NCBI GenBank assembly: GCA_025060475.1
Contig: JANXBZ010000013.1
Coordinates: forward strand, 1 to 51,790
Direction: 5' to 3'
Length of the DNA stretch: 51,790 bases
Source: Dictyoglomus sp.
Lineage (GTDB): Bacteria > Dictyoglomota > Dictyoglomia > Dictyoglomales > Dictyoglomaceae
This document shows positions 36,822 to 45,561 of the stretch, piece after piece. The notes below the pieces were generated by a model that searched no databases, was not told the DNA's origin, and worked only from the letters and a program-made list of their open reading frames with translations. The position numbers and the translations under genes were made by a program. Every line of letters starts with the position of its first letter. Positions within the stretch are counted from its first letter, which is position 1.

Positions 36822-37149
36822 TGATTCTTCTCTTGCAAGAAGATTATTAAGAAAAATATTAGAAAAAGAGAATCATGAAATAATAGAAGCAGGAAGTGGT
36901 ATGGAAGGTTTAGAAAAATATTATCTGGAAAAACCCGATGTAGTATTTTTAGATCTTACCATGGAAGGATTATATGGACTTGATGTTTTAGAAAAAATAA
37001 AAGAGATAGATCCCTCTGCAAAGGTAATTGTAGCTTCTGCAGATATCCAGAAGCAGACAAAAAATCTTGCATTGGAAAAAGGTGCCTTTGCTTTTATAAA
37101 TAAGCCCTTCAATGAGGAAGAAATTTTAGATGTCCTTAGAAAGGTTTAG
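36799..37149 (+). CDS. cheY: CheY-like single receiver
   Basis: This 116-residue stand-alone receiver has LLIDDSSLARR, phosphoacceptor Asp52 in VFLDLTMEG and Lys102 in INKPF. The usual Met-Pro after the Asp is Met-Glu here, and the switch Thr/Ser is SAD. As the last receiver between cheB and cheC it is the likely phosphate-carrying output of CheA. With no flagellar motor genes nearby, its target is unknown. Confidence 0.92.
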   Translation: MMKILLIDDSSLARRLLRKILEKENHEIIEAGSGMEGLEKYYLEKPDVVFLDLTMEGLYGLDVLEKIKEIDPSAKVIVASADIQKQTKNLALEKGAFAFINKPFNEEEILDVLRKV

Positions 37150-37160
37150 GAGGAAAAATA

Positions 37161-37766
37161 ATGCTATTAACAGAGAAACAAAGAGATGCTCTTACAGAGC
37201 TCATTAACATTGCCTTCTCAAGGACAGCAAATTCCCTTTCAGAATTAACAGGAGATAGAATTCTTCTTGAACCACCTAAAGTTGATATTCTTCCCATAGA
37301 AAATATAAGTAAAAAGTTAGGGGAAGAATTAAATGGAGAAGTGGCAACAGTACATCAAATATTTACTGGTCCTGTGGCTGGAGATGCCTTACTTATGTTA
37401 GATTATCATGGAGCAGTAAGACTTGCAAGTATCGTAGCAGGAGAAGAAGAAATAGAAGTAGATTATCTAACTCCATCCTTAAAAGAAGTAATAATGGAAT
37501 TAGGAAATATTCTTCTTAATGCTTGTCTTGGTATGTTTGGAAACCTTCTTCAATTACATATAACCTTTTCAGTTCCCAAAATTCATTTAGATGAGCTAAA
37601 TGCAATTTTAGATACCCTTGTTATATCCCAAGAGGAATTAAAATATGCCCTTATTGCAGTAACAAGATTTAGAATAAAAGATAGTTCCATAAAGGGCTAT
37701 TTAGTGATTATTCTTGGAGTGGCATCCCTAGAGAAACTTTTAGAATCCTTAGATAAATTAGGTTAG
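37161..37766 (+). CDS. cheC: CheC-type CheY-P phosphatase
   Basis: This 201-residue protein has the two helices that carry CheC active sites. The first reads DALTELINIAF, matching [DS]xxxExxN. The second reads EVIMELGNILLNA, where Glu replaces Asp/Ser at the first position, so site one looks canonical and site two may be weaker. CheC proteins dephosphorylate CheY-P and can bind CheD; no cheD is in the window. The ribosome site is AGGAGGA, 12 bases after cheY. Confidence 0.9.
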   Translation: MLLTEKQRDALTELINIAFSRTANSLSELTGDRILLEPPKVDILPIENISKKLGEELNGEVATVHQIFTGPVAGDALLMLDYHGAVRLASIVAGEEEIEVDYLTPSLKEVIMELGNILLNACLGMFGNLLQLHITFSVPKIHLDELNAILDTLVISQEELKYALIAVTRFRIKDSSIKGYLVIILGVASLEKLLESLDKLG

Positions 37767-37769
37767 AAA

Positions 37770-39506
37770 ATGGAAGAATATCTAAAAAGCTACTATCAAT
37801 GGATTGAAGAATATATACCTTGGGGAGTTTTTGCTGTAGATTGGGAATTTAAAATTATCTTTTGGAATAGATGGCTGGAAATAAATACAAAAAAGAGAAA
37901 AGAAGAGGTTTTAAACAAAAATCTTTTTGAAATATTTCCTGAGCTTAAGAAATTTAAGAGTTATTATCTTCAAGCTCTAGAGGGAGGATCCATTATATTA
38001 GCCCAAAGATTTCATAAATATTTTATTCCAATAAAAATAGAGGACGAGGATTTAGAATATATGCAACAAACTACCCAAATTTTTCCCCTAATGGATGATG
38101 GAGAAATAAAGGGAGTAATAACTGTAATAGAGGATGTAACAGATAGAGTCAAAAAAGAGGAGATTTATAAAAGACAAATAAAAAATCTTAGCATATTAAA
38201 TGATATCCAGAAATCAATCTTTGTTTTAGATTTTGAAGAATGTATCGAGAAGATTTTTGATGGTGTAATAAAGCTTAGTAATGCTCCAATAGTTGCCCTT
38301 TTCTTAAAAGAAAATGGAAAATTAACATTAAAAAAATCCACGGTAAATTTAGAAATAGATAATGAAATTTTAAATAAGCCTAATTGTATTATAAACCAAG
38401 CTATAAAGGAAAAGAAAACTATATATATTCCTAATATAAAAGAGACAGAAATAATTTGTCTTGAACCTTCTTCTAACTCTCTTCTTGCCCTTCCCCTTTT
38501 AGGAAAAGAAGATATATTAGGAGTTCTACTATTAGAATCCTTTGATAGAAATGCCTTCAAAAAGAATGATATTCTTAATTTAGAAACCATAGCCATGCAG
38601 GGAGCATTAATCTTAGATAATGCGAGGCTTTTTTCTGCTTTAAAGGAGTCTGAGGATAGATATAGAATCCTTGCAGAGCAGTCTCTTGTGGGAGTATTCA
38701 TGATTCAGGAAGAAAAAATAATATATGTAAATCCCAGATTTGTAGAATTATTTGCATATCCTTTAATAATAGAAACTTTGGAAGATTTTATAAATTTTAT
38801 TTCCCAGGAAGATAGGGAAAGATTTCGAGAAAGATATAATATGGTTCTAGAAAGAAGCTTAGATTATATTATTGATGAATTTAAGGCAAGAAAGTCTAAT
38901 AATCAACCCATTTATATTGAAATATCTATGGTTAATATACATTACAAGTCAAAGCCCACTATTTTAGGAACTATTTTAGATATTACTTATAGGAAACAGT
39001 TAGAAGAAGAATTGAAGATCTTATCTATAACCGATGCTCTTACAGAACTTTATAACCGAAGGGGATTTCTTACCCTTGCTGAACATACTTTAGGACTTGC
39101 AAGAAGATTAAATAAAAAAGCCATAATATTATTCATAGATCTTGATCATATGAAGTGGATAAATGATAACTTAGGGCATAATGTGGGAGATCAGGCTTTA
39201 ATTGATACTGCAAATATTTTGAGAAAAACCTTTAGACAAAATGATCTTATTGCAAGAATTGGAGGAGATGAATTTGTGGTTCTTGGTGTAATAGGTGAGG
39301 AAAATCATAAAGAAAAAATAATTGAAAGACTTATGGCGAATGTGAGAAAATTTAATGAAGAAGAAGAAAGACCTTATGAAATCTCCCTTAGTGTGGGGCT
39401 CATAGTTCATGATCCAGAAGAGTCTATGCCCCTTGAGGATCTTTTAGAAAAAGCGGATAAATTAATGTATGAGGAAAAAAGAAGAAAAAAGGGAATTAAA
39501 AAATGA
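37770..39506 (+). CDS. PAS-GAF-PAS-GGDEF diguanylate cyclase
   Basis: This 578-residue soluble protein has a PAS domain (1-125; IFWNRWLEI, then RFHKYFIP and MQQTTQIFPL), a GAF domain (about 145-285), a second PAS (about 295-410) and a GGDEF domain (about 415-578). The active site RIGGDEF is intact, as is the inhibitory site RxxD (RQND) exactly five residues upstream, so feedback control by cyclic-di-GMP is expected. It is 3 bases after cheC and therefore appears to be an output of the chemosensory system. The HD-GYP protein at 21919 is the opposing enzyme. Confidence 0.93.
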   Translation: MEEYLKSYYQWIEEYIPWGVFAVDWEFKIIFWNRWLEINTKKRKEEVLNKNLFEIFPELKKFKSYYLQALEGGSIILAQRFHKYFIPIKIEDEDLEYMQQTTQIFPLMDDGEIKGVITVIEDVTDRVKKEEIYKRQIKNLSILNDIQKSIFVLDFEECIEKIFDGVIKLSNAPIVALFLKENGKLTLKKSTVNLEIDNEILNKPNCIINQAIKEKKTIYIPNIKETEIICLEPSSNSLLALPLLGKEDILGVLLLESFDRNAFKKNDILNLETIAMQGALILDNARLFSALKESEDRYRILAEQSLVGVFMIQEEKIIYVNPRFVELFAYPLIIETLEDFINFISQEDRERFRERYNMVLERSLDYIIDEFKARKSNNQPIYIEISMVNIHYKSKPTILGTILDITYRKQLEEELKILSITDALTELYNRRGFLTLAEHTLGLARRLNKKAIILFIDLDHMKWINDNLGHNVGDQALIDTANILRKTFRQNDLIARIGGDEFVVLGVIGEENHKEKIIERLMANVRKFNEEEERPYEISLSVGLIVHDPEESMPLEDLLEKADKLMYEEKRRKKGIKK

Positions 39507-39517
39507 GGTGATAGGAT

Positions 39518-40162
39518 CTGCCTAAGAAAACCTTTTTTAATCTTCCCAAGGAAAAAAGAGAAAGGATAACAAATGTTCTTATAAAATTTTTTGCAGAAAA
39601 ACCTTATAGCCAAGTAGATATTGAGGATGTGGCAAAGGAATGTGGTGTAGCTAAGGGGAGTATGTATCAATATTTTGAAAATAAGAAGGAGATGTATTTT
39701 TATTCAATTGAAGTTGCCACAAAAAGACTCCTTGAATTAATGAAAAATTATGACTTTGAAAATATTAGCCTTTTTGATTATATAGAAAAATCCTTTGAAG
39801 AAACCTGGGATTTTGTTTTAAAACATCCCCATGAATATACTCTTCTTGAAAAATCAGCCTTTTATGATGATTCTCCCTATAGAGAGGAAATAGCAGAATA
39901 TTATGAAAAAATGACCAAGGATGTTTTGTATAATTTAGTTATTAAAAATCAAAAAGCAGGATTTATAAGGCAGGATATTCCTCCTGAGATAGTTGAAATA
40001 TTTATTGAAAGTTCCTCTTGGGGTTTAAAAAGATTCTTTATTCATCTCATAAGAAGTAAAGGAATAAAGATAACAGATCTTTCCACAGAATATATAAAGG
40101 ATCTTCAGAAGCAGTATATAAAATTATTAAAAGAAGGAATTGAAAATAAAGATAAAGCTTAG
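39518..40162 (+). CDS. TetR-family regulator with apparent CTG start
   Basis: This is a 214-residue TetR repressor. The family N terminus is complete only if translation begins at CTG 39518, giving (M)PKKTFFNLPKEKRERITNV. The preceding in-frame codon but one is TAG (39512-39514), and GAGGTGA (39504-39510) sits about 7 bases upstream as a ribosome site. No ATG, GTG or TTG fits before the HTH (VDIEDVAKECGVAKGSMYQYFENKKEM); the next GTG (39629) would remove half of the DNA-binding domain. Ligand-binding helices follow. It lies directly upstream of the exporter genes, which it probably controls. Confidence 0.85.
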   Translation: MPKKTFFNLPKEKRERITNVLIKFFAEKPYSQVDIEDVAKECGVAKGSMYQYFENKKEMYFYSIEVATKRLLELMKNYDFENISLFDYIEKSFEETWDFVLKHPHEYTLLEKSAFYDDSPYREEIAEYYEKMTKDVLYNLVIKNQKAGFIRQDIPPEIVEIFIESSSWGLKRFFIHLIRSKGIKITDLSTEYIKDLQKQYIKLLKEGIENKDKA

Positions 40163-40267
40163 ATCTTCTAATTACCTATAAGAATCTCATCTAAATTTAC
40201 TCTATTGTTATGTGAAACTGCTTAAAGAATGAAATATTGATTAAAAAGTGAAAATATTTTATCTTTC

Positions 40268-40562
40268 TTTTGAATCCCCTTCTTGATACTTTTCCATACT
40301 CCCAAATTCTTCTTATCCCATCGTTATATCCAACTTCTATACAATCTTTTACATAATTTGTAAATTCCTTCCTTCTATCTCTCTTATTGCTATCCTTTCA
40401 AGTTCTCTAAAAGACAATCCTTGGGATATCTTAAATAATAGTAGTCCAAGAACAAAATGCTCAGGATATGCCTTTGGTTTTCCCCTTCTTACTGGTTTTT
40501 TTATTTTCCTCTTTCTTCTCAAAAAATCTCTCTGCCAAATTTATAAGTAATTTTAGTTCCAT
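40268..40562 (-). pseudogene. Transposase N-terminal remnant
   Basis: Read on the minus strand from ATG 40562: MELKLLINLAERFFEKK, then a frameshift, then PVRRGKPKAYPEHFVLGLLL and SQGLSFRELERIA. This is the helical N-terminal part of IS5/IS4-like transposases (R-G-x-P-x-x-Y-P ... L-S-x-R-E-L-E). The catalytic DDE domain is missing and no inverted repeats were found. The rest of the 543-base gap between TetR and the ABC gene (40163-40267, 40563-40705) shows nothing recognisable except the TTG-start ribosome site GGAGGTG. Confidence 0.65.
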
Positions 40563-40705
40563 CTTCGTTTTATTCATACTCTATATTTTGTCCCTAAATC
40601 CTTTCTTTGTAAATTTTTAAATAAAATTTTCTTTTGGATTTCATAGACAAGAAAGCATTTTTTATATTAAAATATTTTGATAGCTAACTATTGGAGGTGT
40701 GAAAT

Positions 40706-42457
40706 TTGAAATATTTGATAAAACTTGTTAAGATTGCAAAACCCTATTGGGGATATCTTATAATATCTGTTATCAGTCTTTTAACAATAACAGGACTTAA
40801 TCTTTTAGGTCCTTGGCTTATAAGATCCTTAGTAGGTGTAGTAACCAATATAAATAAATATCCCAATGCCCAGGAGTATATAGTAAAAATCTCCCTTTTA
40901 CTTGTTATTTCCTATATTGGGGGGATAATTTTTCAATTTCTAAGAAGTTATTTTTCCCATTATGCAGCATGGAATCTTGTTGCAGATGTTCGAATGATGC
41001 TTTATGATAAGCTTCAAAACCTTTCCTTTAGATATTTTTTAGATAAACAAACAGGTCAACTTATGTCCCGAGTTGTAAATGATACTGCCAATTTAGAAAT
41101 GCTTATTGCCCATGCGGTTCCTGACCTTCTTTCTAATTTTCTTATCCTTTTAGGTATAATGATAATTCTCTTTAAAATAAATACCATATTGGCTTTACTT
41201 TCACTAATTCCCATACCCTTTTTGTTGTTAAGTAGCACCTATTTTGCAAAAAAAATAATGCCCATTTTTAGAAAGGCTCAGAGGGCTATTGCAGATTTAA
41301 ATGCGGATCTTCAGGATAATCTTTCTGGAATAAGAGAAATTCAGCTCTTCAATAAACAGGAAAAGGAATATTTAAAGATAAAGGATAAGGTTTATAAACA
41401 TATATCTTTTCTTCTTTCTGCCCTTAAACTTAGTGCAGTTTTCCATCCTACAGTGGGATTTTTAAGCTCTCTTGGCAATTTGATAGTTGTATCCATAGGA
41501 GGAATAATGGCTTTAAAGGGAAGAGTTCTTGTTCAGGATATAGTGGGATTTTTACTTTATCTTAATATGTTTTATCAACCCATAAATTCCTTATCTCAAA
41601 TTTTAGAAAATCTACAACAGGCATTAGCTGGAGCAGAAAGGGTTTTTGAAGTACTGGAGACAGAATCGGAGATAAAGGAAAAAGAGAATGCCATAGAATT
41701 GAAAAATGTAAAAGGCAAAATTACCTTCGAGAATGTATCCTTTTCTTATAATTCTGATATTCCTGTTCTGAAAAATATATCCTTTGAGATAAATCCGGGA
41801 GAGATGGTAGCCTTTGTAGGACCTACAGGAGTAGGAAAAACAACAATCATGTATTTAATAAATAGATTTTTTGATCCCAATTCTGGAAGTATAAAGATAG
41901 ATGACATCGATATAAGGGATGTTACTTTGAGATCTTTACATGAAAATATAAGCATGGTTATGCAGGATGTTTTTTTATTTAATGGAACAATTTTTGAGAA
42001 CATAGCATATGGAAAGGATAATGCAACTTTAGAAGAAGTTATCAATGCTGCAAAGATTGCCTGTGCTCACGATTTTATAATGGAACTTCCCAATAAATAT
42101 TATACAGAGATTGGAGAAAGGGGAATAAAACTCTCTGGGGGGCAGAAACAAAGACTTGCCATTGCAAGAGCTGTCCTTAAGAATGCTCCTATACTTATTT
42201 TAGATGAGGCTACATCATCGGTAGATACAGAAACAGAAAGGGAAATTCAGAAAGCTATTAACAATTTAGCAGGTACAAGAACTATTTTAATAATTGCCCA
42301 TCGACTCTCCACAGTAAAGAGGGCGGACAAGATAATTGTATTAAAAGAGGGCGAGATTATAGAAATAGGAAATCACGAAGAACTTATGAAAAAGAAAGGA
42401 CTTTATTATAAACTTTGTTCTGTACAGTTTTCCGAGGAGAAAATGGCAAATGTTTAG
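40706..42457 (+). CDS. ABC exporter half-transporter (MsbA/MdlB type)
   Basis: This 583-residue protein has a six-helix exporter membrane domain (1-320) fused to an ATPase. The ATPase has Walker A GPTGVGKTT, Q-loop QDVFLF, signature LSGGQKQR, Walker B ILILDEATS and switch His in IAHRLS. All sites are canonical, so it probably works as a homodimer, exporting lipid, peptide or drug. Start TTG 40706 is supported by GGAGGTG 6 bases upstream. It follows the TetR gene across an IS remnant. Confidence 0.93.
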   Translation: MKYLIKLVKIAKPYWGYLIISVISLLTITGLNLLGPWLIRSLVGVVTNINKYPNAQEYIVKISLLLVISYIGGIIFQFLRSYFSHYAAWNLVADVRMMLYDKLQNLSFRYFLDKQTGQLMSRVVNDTANLEMLIAHAVPDLLSNFLILLGIMIILFKINTILALLSLIPIPFLLLSSTYFAKKIMPIFRKAQRAIADLNADLQDNLSGIREIQLFNKQEKEYLKIKDKVYKHISFLLSALKLSAVFHPTVGFLSSLGNLIVVSIGGIMALKGRVLVQDIVGFLLYLNMFYQPINSLSQILENLQQALAGAERVFEVLETESEIKEKENAIELKNVKGKITFENVSFSYNSDIPVLKNISFEINPGEMVAFVGPTGVGKTTIMYLINRFFDPNSGSIKIDDIDIRDVTLRSLHENISMVMQDVFLFNGTIFENIAYGKDNATLEEVINAAKIACAHDFIMELPNKYYTEIGERGIKLSGGQKQRLAIARAVLKNAPILILDEATSSVDTETEREIQKAINNLAGTRTILIIAHRLSTVKRADKIIVLKEGEIIEIGNHEELMKKKGLYYKLCSVQFSEEKMANV

Positions 42458-42518
42458 ATTAAGTCTTATATAAGAGAAGGCTTGTTAGATATAAGTTTGT
42501 TCTCTATAGGGTTTAATC

Positions 42519-42549
42519 TTGACTTTCACTGACTAAAGAGTCATAATAA
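42519..42549 (+). promoter_or_regulatory. Promoter with dyad, upstream of the MacB-like exporter
   Basis: TTGACT (42519-42524), a 19-bp spacer and TAATAA (42544-42549) surround the inverted repeat TGACT-aaag-AGTCA (42530-42543). The dyad is placed 12.5 bp after the -35, unlike the MerR promoters here, so repressor control (for example by the TetR protein) is more likely. The palindrome TCTTATATAAGA (42464-42475) follows the preceding gene. Confidence 0.5.
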
Positions 42550-42578
42550 GGAAGAAAATTTTAGAAAGGGGGAATTTT

Positions 42579-43277
42579 ATGTTTATTGAGATTAAGAACT
42601 TGTGGAAGAGCTACCAAGTGGGTAGTTTTAAAATTGATGCCCTTAAAAATATTACCATGGATTTAGAAAAGGGGAAATTCTATGTAATTCTTGGCCCATC
42701 AGGATCAGGAAAAACAACCCTTCTTAATATTCTTGGAGGAATTGATAAGGCTGATTCTGGGAAGGTTTTTGTTGATGGCGAAGATATAACAGCTCTTGAT
42801 GACACGGCTCTTACTAATTATAGGAGAAAGAAGCTTGGCTTTGTTTTTCAATTTTATAACCTTGTAAACTCCCTTACCGTTCTTGAAAATGTCCTTTCCA
42901 CAAAATATCTTTCTGAGGATGGGTTAGATCCAAAAGAGGTTCTTGAAGTGGTAGGAATGTGGGAACATAAAGATAAATTTCCCTTTGAACTTTCTGGAGG
43001 GGAACAGCAAAGGGTTGCTATTGCCAGAGCTGTAGTAAAAAATCCTTCTATTATTCTTTGTGATGAGCCCACAGGTGCTCTTGATTTTGAGAATGCAAAG
43101 AGAGTTTTAAAGCTTCTTGAAGATATAAATAAAAAATATGGTACTACAATAATTGTAGCAACCCATAATACAGCTATCTCCAAAATGTCCCACAAGATAA
43201 TAAGATTAAGAAGCGGAGAACTTGTAGAATACAGTGATAATCCATCTCCTATACCTGCTGAGGAGGTGGTCTGGTAA
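42579..43277 (+). CDS. ABC ATPase of an FtsX/MacB-type exporter
   Basis: This 232-residue ATPase is of the LolD/MacB group: Walker A GPSGSGKTTLLN, Q-loop FQFYNL, signature LSGGEQQRVAIARAV, Walker B IILCDEPTGALD and switch His in VATHN. It powers the permease encoded immediately downstream, with which it shares one base (TAATG). The ribosome site is AAGGGGG. Confidence 0.94.
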   Translation: MFIEIKNLWKSYQVGSFKIDALKNITMDLEKGKFYVILGPSGSGKTTLLNILGGIDKADSGKVFVDGEDITALDDTALTNYRRKKLGFVFQFYNLVNSLTVLENVLSTKYLSEDGLDPKEVLEVVGMWEHKDKFPFELSGGEQQRVAIARAVVKNPSIILCDEPTGALDFENAKRVLKLLEDINKKYGTTIIVATHNTAISKMSHKIIRLRSGELVEYSDNPSPIPAEEVVW

Positions 43278-45493
43278 TGTTGAGAAAAATTCCTTTTAGA
43301 ATAATGTGGAGAGATAAAGCCCATTTTATTGGCATAATTTTATTGGTTTTTCTTGCATCCTTTGGATATGCTCTTTTCAGCATTCTTATTACAAATATTG
43401 ATACCAATTACAAAAATTTTGTGGAGAAGTATAATCAGGAGAATTTTCATTTTACAACCTTTTTTCCTGTAGATATAGAGGGACTAGAGAAAAAATATAA
43501 TGTATTAATAGAAGAAAAATTTACTTGGGATTTTGAATTTGGAGAAAAGATAATAAGATTTTTTAATATAACAGAAAAGGTAAATAAACCCTTGATATTA
43601 GAAGGAAGTATGCCCCAAATTGGAGAAATTGCTCTTGACCCCAATTTCCTGAATGCAAATAAGTTGAAAATAGGAGATGAAATTGAGATTTTAGGAAAAA
43701 GTTTTAAAATTTCTGGTGCTGTTGCTCTTCCCGATTACATATATATTACAAAAAATGAAAATGATCTTCTTCCTGATCCTATTCATTTTGGAATAGGAAT
43801 AATGAATTTTGAAGATATGAAGAAATTTTTAGGAAATATTGCATATAGATACTACATGGTAAGGGGAAAAATTTCCGATCTTGATTCCTTCAAATCAGAA
43901 GTAAACTCTAAATATACCCTTCTTAATTTTCAGGAAAAGGATGAAAATTTTAGAATTATAGTAACTGAAATGAAAATGGAGAGTGCAAGACCCATGTCCT
44001 ATGTTATTTCTTTCACTATTATGATAATTTCCTCTATACTTCTTTTTATAGTTCTAAGAAGACTAATAAATTCTATGCATGCTGAGATTGGCACCCTTTA
44101 TGCTTTGGGATATGATAGAAAAGAACTATTAAAGACTTACATTATGTTTCCCATATATATATGGATATTAGGATCTATTCCTGGAGGAGCTTTAGGTTAT
44201 GTCCTTTCGGATCCTTTTACAAAATTTTATGTTTCCTTCATAAGTGTACCTGTTGTGGAAAAGTTTTTCCCTCTAACTGATCTTTTTATTGCTATATTTA
44301 TACCTGCTTTATTTATGTTACCTTCAGGATATATAGCTATAAGAGATCTTTTAAGAAGAAGTGTGGTAGAGATAATAAGAGGAGAATCGGAAAAAGGATT
44401 TAAAAGCAAATTTAGAATGAAATTCCTTGATAGATTTTCCTTTAGAAGAAGAATTATGCTTAAGCAAGGACTACTTCATCCCTCAAGGGAGCTTGTCTTG
44501 ATTATTGGCGTTGCCTTTGCTACTTTGATTATAATGTATGGTGTTGTTGCAAAAACTGCGCTTTCGTATTTAGTAGAAGATACCTTTGAGAATATTTTTA
44601 AATATAATTACATGTATCTTTTTAACTATTATGAAAAGGAAAAGAATTATCCAAAAGCAGAACCTTTCAATATGCTTTCCTTTTATTTAAAGGGAACAAA
44701 GGCAAAGGTGGTTATTTATGGAATAGAAAAGGATTCTCAAATGATTATTTTAAAGGATAAGCATGGAAATAGGCTAAAACTGGAAGGACTTGTTATTGCT
44801 CAATCTTTAGCGGATAAGTTTAATCTAAAGGAAGGAGATATTATAAATATTGTAAATAATATAGATGGAAAGGAATATAGTCTAAAAATTAACAAGATTG
44901 CAGATCTTTATGTGGGAAATAGTGGCTACATGATATTAGATGATTTTAATAAAACCTTTAATATGGAAGAAGGTTCCTTTATTGGACTATATTCCATGAA
45001 TAAACTTAACATACCTAAGGAAAATCTTGTATCTTCTTTCAGTAAAGAAGATATTATAAAATCCTTTAGAGATTCTGCCCAAAGTGTCGACCAAATGCTT
45101 CAGGTTATGTATATGCTCTCCTTCTTCTTAGCCTTTATAATAATCTATGTACTGTCCGCTCTTGTTATAACAGAAAATAGAAAACCCCTTGGTATATTTA
45201 AAATCTTAGGATATAAAGATGGAGAGTTAAGCTCCATGTTCTTAGGTTTTAATAATTTCTCCTTTATAGTAGGCTTTCTATTGGGAATACCTCTCTTTAA
45301 TACTTTAATGGGATATATAATGAATGAAGCCTTAAAAGATGTAGATTTTTCTTTTAAACTTCAGCCTACCATAAGAGACATTTTATTCTCATTTTCCTAT
45401 TTATTTGTTGCTTTCTTGCTTTCAAGATATTTAGGAAGAAGAAGAATAAAAGCTATTTCTCCCCATGTTATCTTAAAGGAACAATCAGAATAA
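43277..45493 (+). CDS. FtsX/MacB-family ABC permease
   Basis: This 738-residue membrane protein has an N-terminal membrane helix, a large extracytoplasmic domain (about 40-230), three helices with an FtsX core (about 240-350), another helix, a second extracytoplasmic domain (about 430-600) and three C-terminal helices. This duplicated layout is that of FtsX-like permeases in mechanotransmission ABC systems, which extract lipids or export peptides. AGGAGGTGG precedes the ATG. A strong terminator follows, ending the two-gene unit. Confidence 0.88.
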   Translation: MLRKIPFRIMWRDKAHFIGIILLVFLASFGYALFSILITNIDTNYKNFVEKYNQENFHFTTFFPVDIEGLEKKYNVLIEEKFTWDFEFGEKIIRFFNITEKVNKPLILEGSMPQIGEIALDPNFLNANKLKIGDEIEILGKSFKISGAVALPDYIYITKNENDLLPDPIHFGIGIMNFEDMKKFLGNIAYRYYMVRGKISDLDSFKSEVNSKYTLLNFQEKDENFRIIVTEMKMESARPMSYVISFTIMIISSILLFIVLRRLINSMHAEIGTLYALGYDRKELLKTYIMFPIYIWILGSIPGGALGYVLSDPFTKFYVSFISVPVVEKFFPLTDLFIAIFIPALFMLPSGYIAIRDLLRRSVVEIIRGESEKGFKSKFRMKFLDRFSFRRRIMLKQGLLHPSRELVLIIGVAFATLIIMYGVVAKTALSYLVEDTFENIFKYNYMYLFNYYEKEKNYPKAEPFNMLSFYLKGTKAKVVIYGIEKDSQMIILKDKHGNRLKLEGLVIAQSLADKFNLKEGDIINIVNNIDGKEYSLKINKIADLYVGNSGYMILDDFNKTFNMEEGSFIGLYSMNKLNIPKENLVSSFSKEDIIKSFRDSAQSVDQMLQVMYMLSFFLAFIIIYVLSALVITENRKPLGIFKILGYKDGELSSMFLGFNNFSFIVGFLLGIPLFNTLMGYIMNEALKDVDFSFKLQPTIRDILFSFSYLFVAFLLSRYLGRRRIKAISPHVILKEQSE

Positions 45494-45500
45494 TAAAAAA

Positions 45501-45520
45501 GGGCTCTCTTAAGAGAGCCC
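45501..45520. terminator. Bidirectional-type terminator
   Basis: GGGCTCTCTTAAGAGAGCCC is a perfect 20-bp palindrome with AAAAAA before it and TAAATTTTT after it. It ends the MacB-like unit 8 bases past the stop codon. Confidence 0.9.
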
Positions 45521-45548
45521 TAAATTTTTATAAGTTAATTTTTTGTGT

Positions 45549-45561
45549 TATAATGACTTTC
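45549..45561 (+). promoter_or_regulatory. Extended -10 promoter giving a leaderless mRNA
   Basis: TGTTATAAT (45546-45554) is an extended -10. It ends 7 bases before the ATG at 45562, where transcription itself would start. No ribosome site exists, and the earlier in-frame ATG (45553) lies inside the -10 box. Confidence 0.65.

Noticed and set aside
45553-45561. ATG 45553 as the start of the ABC-2 ATPase
   Set aside because: It lies in the -10 box TATAAT (45549-45554), so it would not be in the mRNA.
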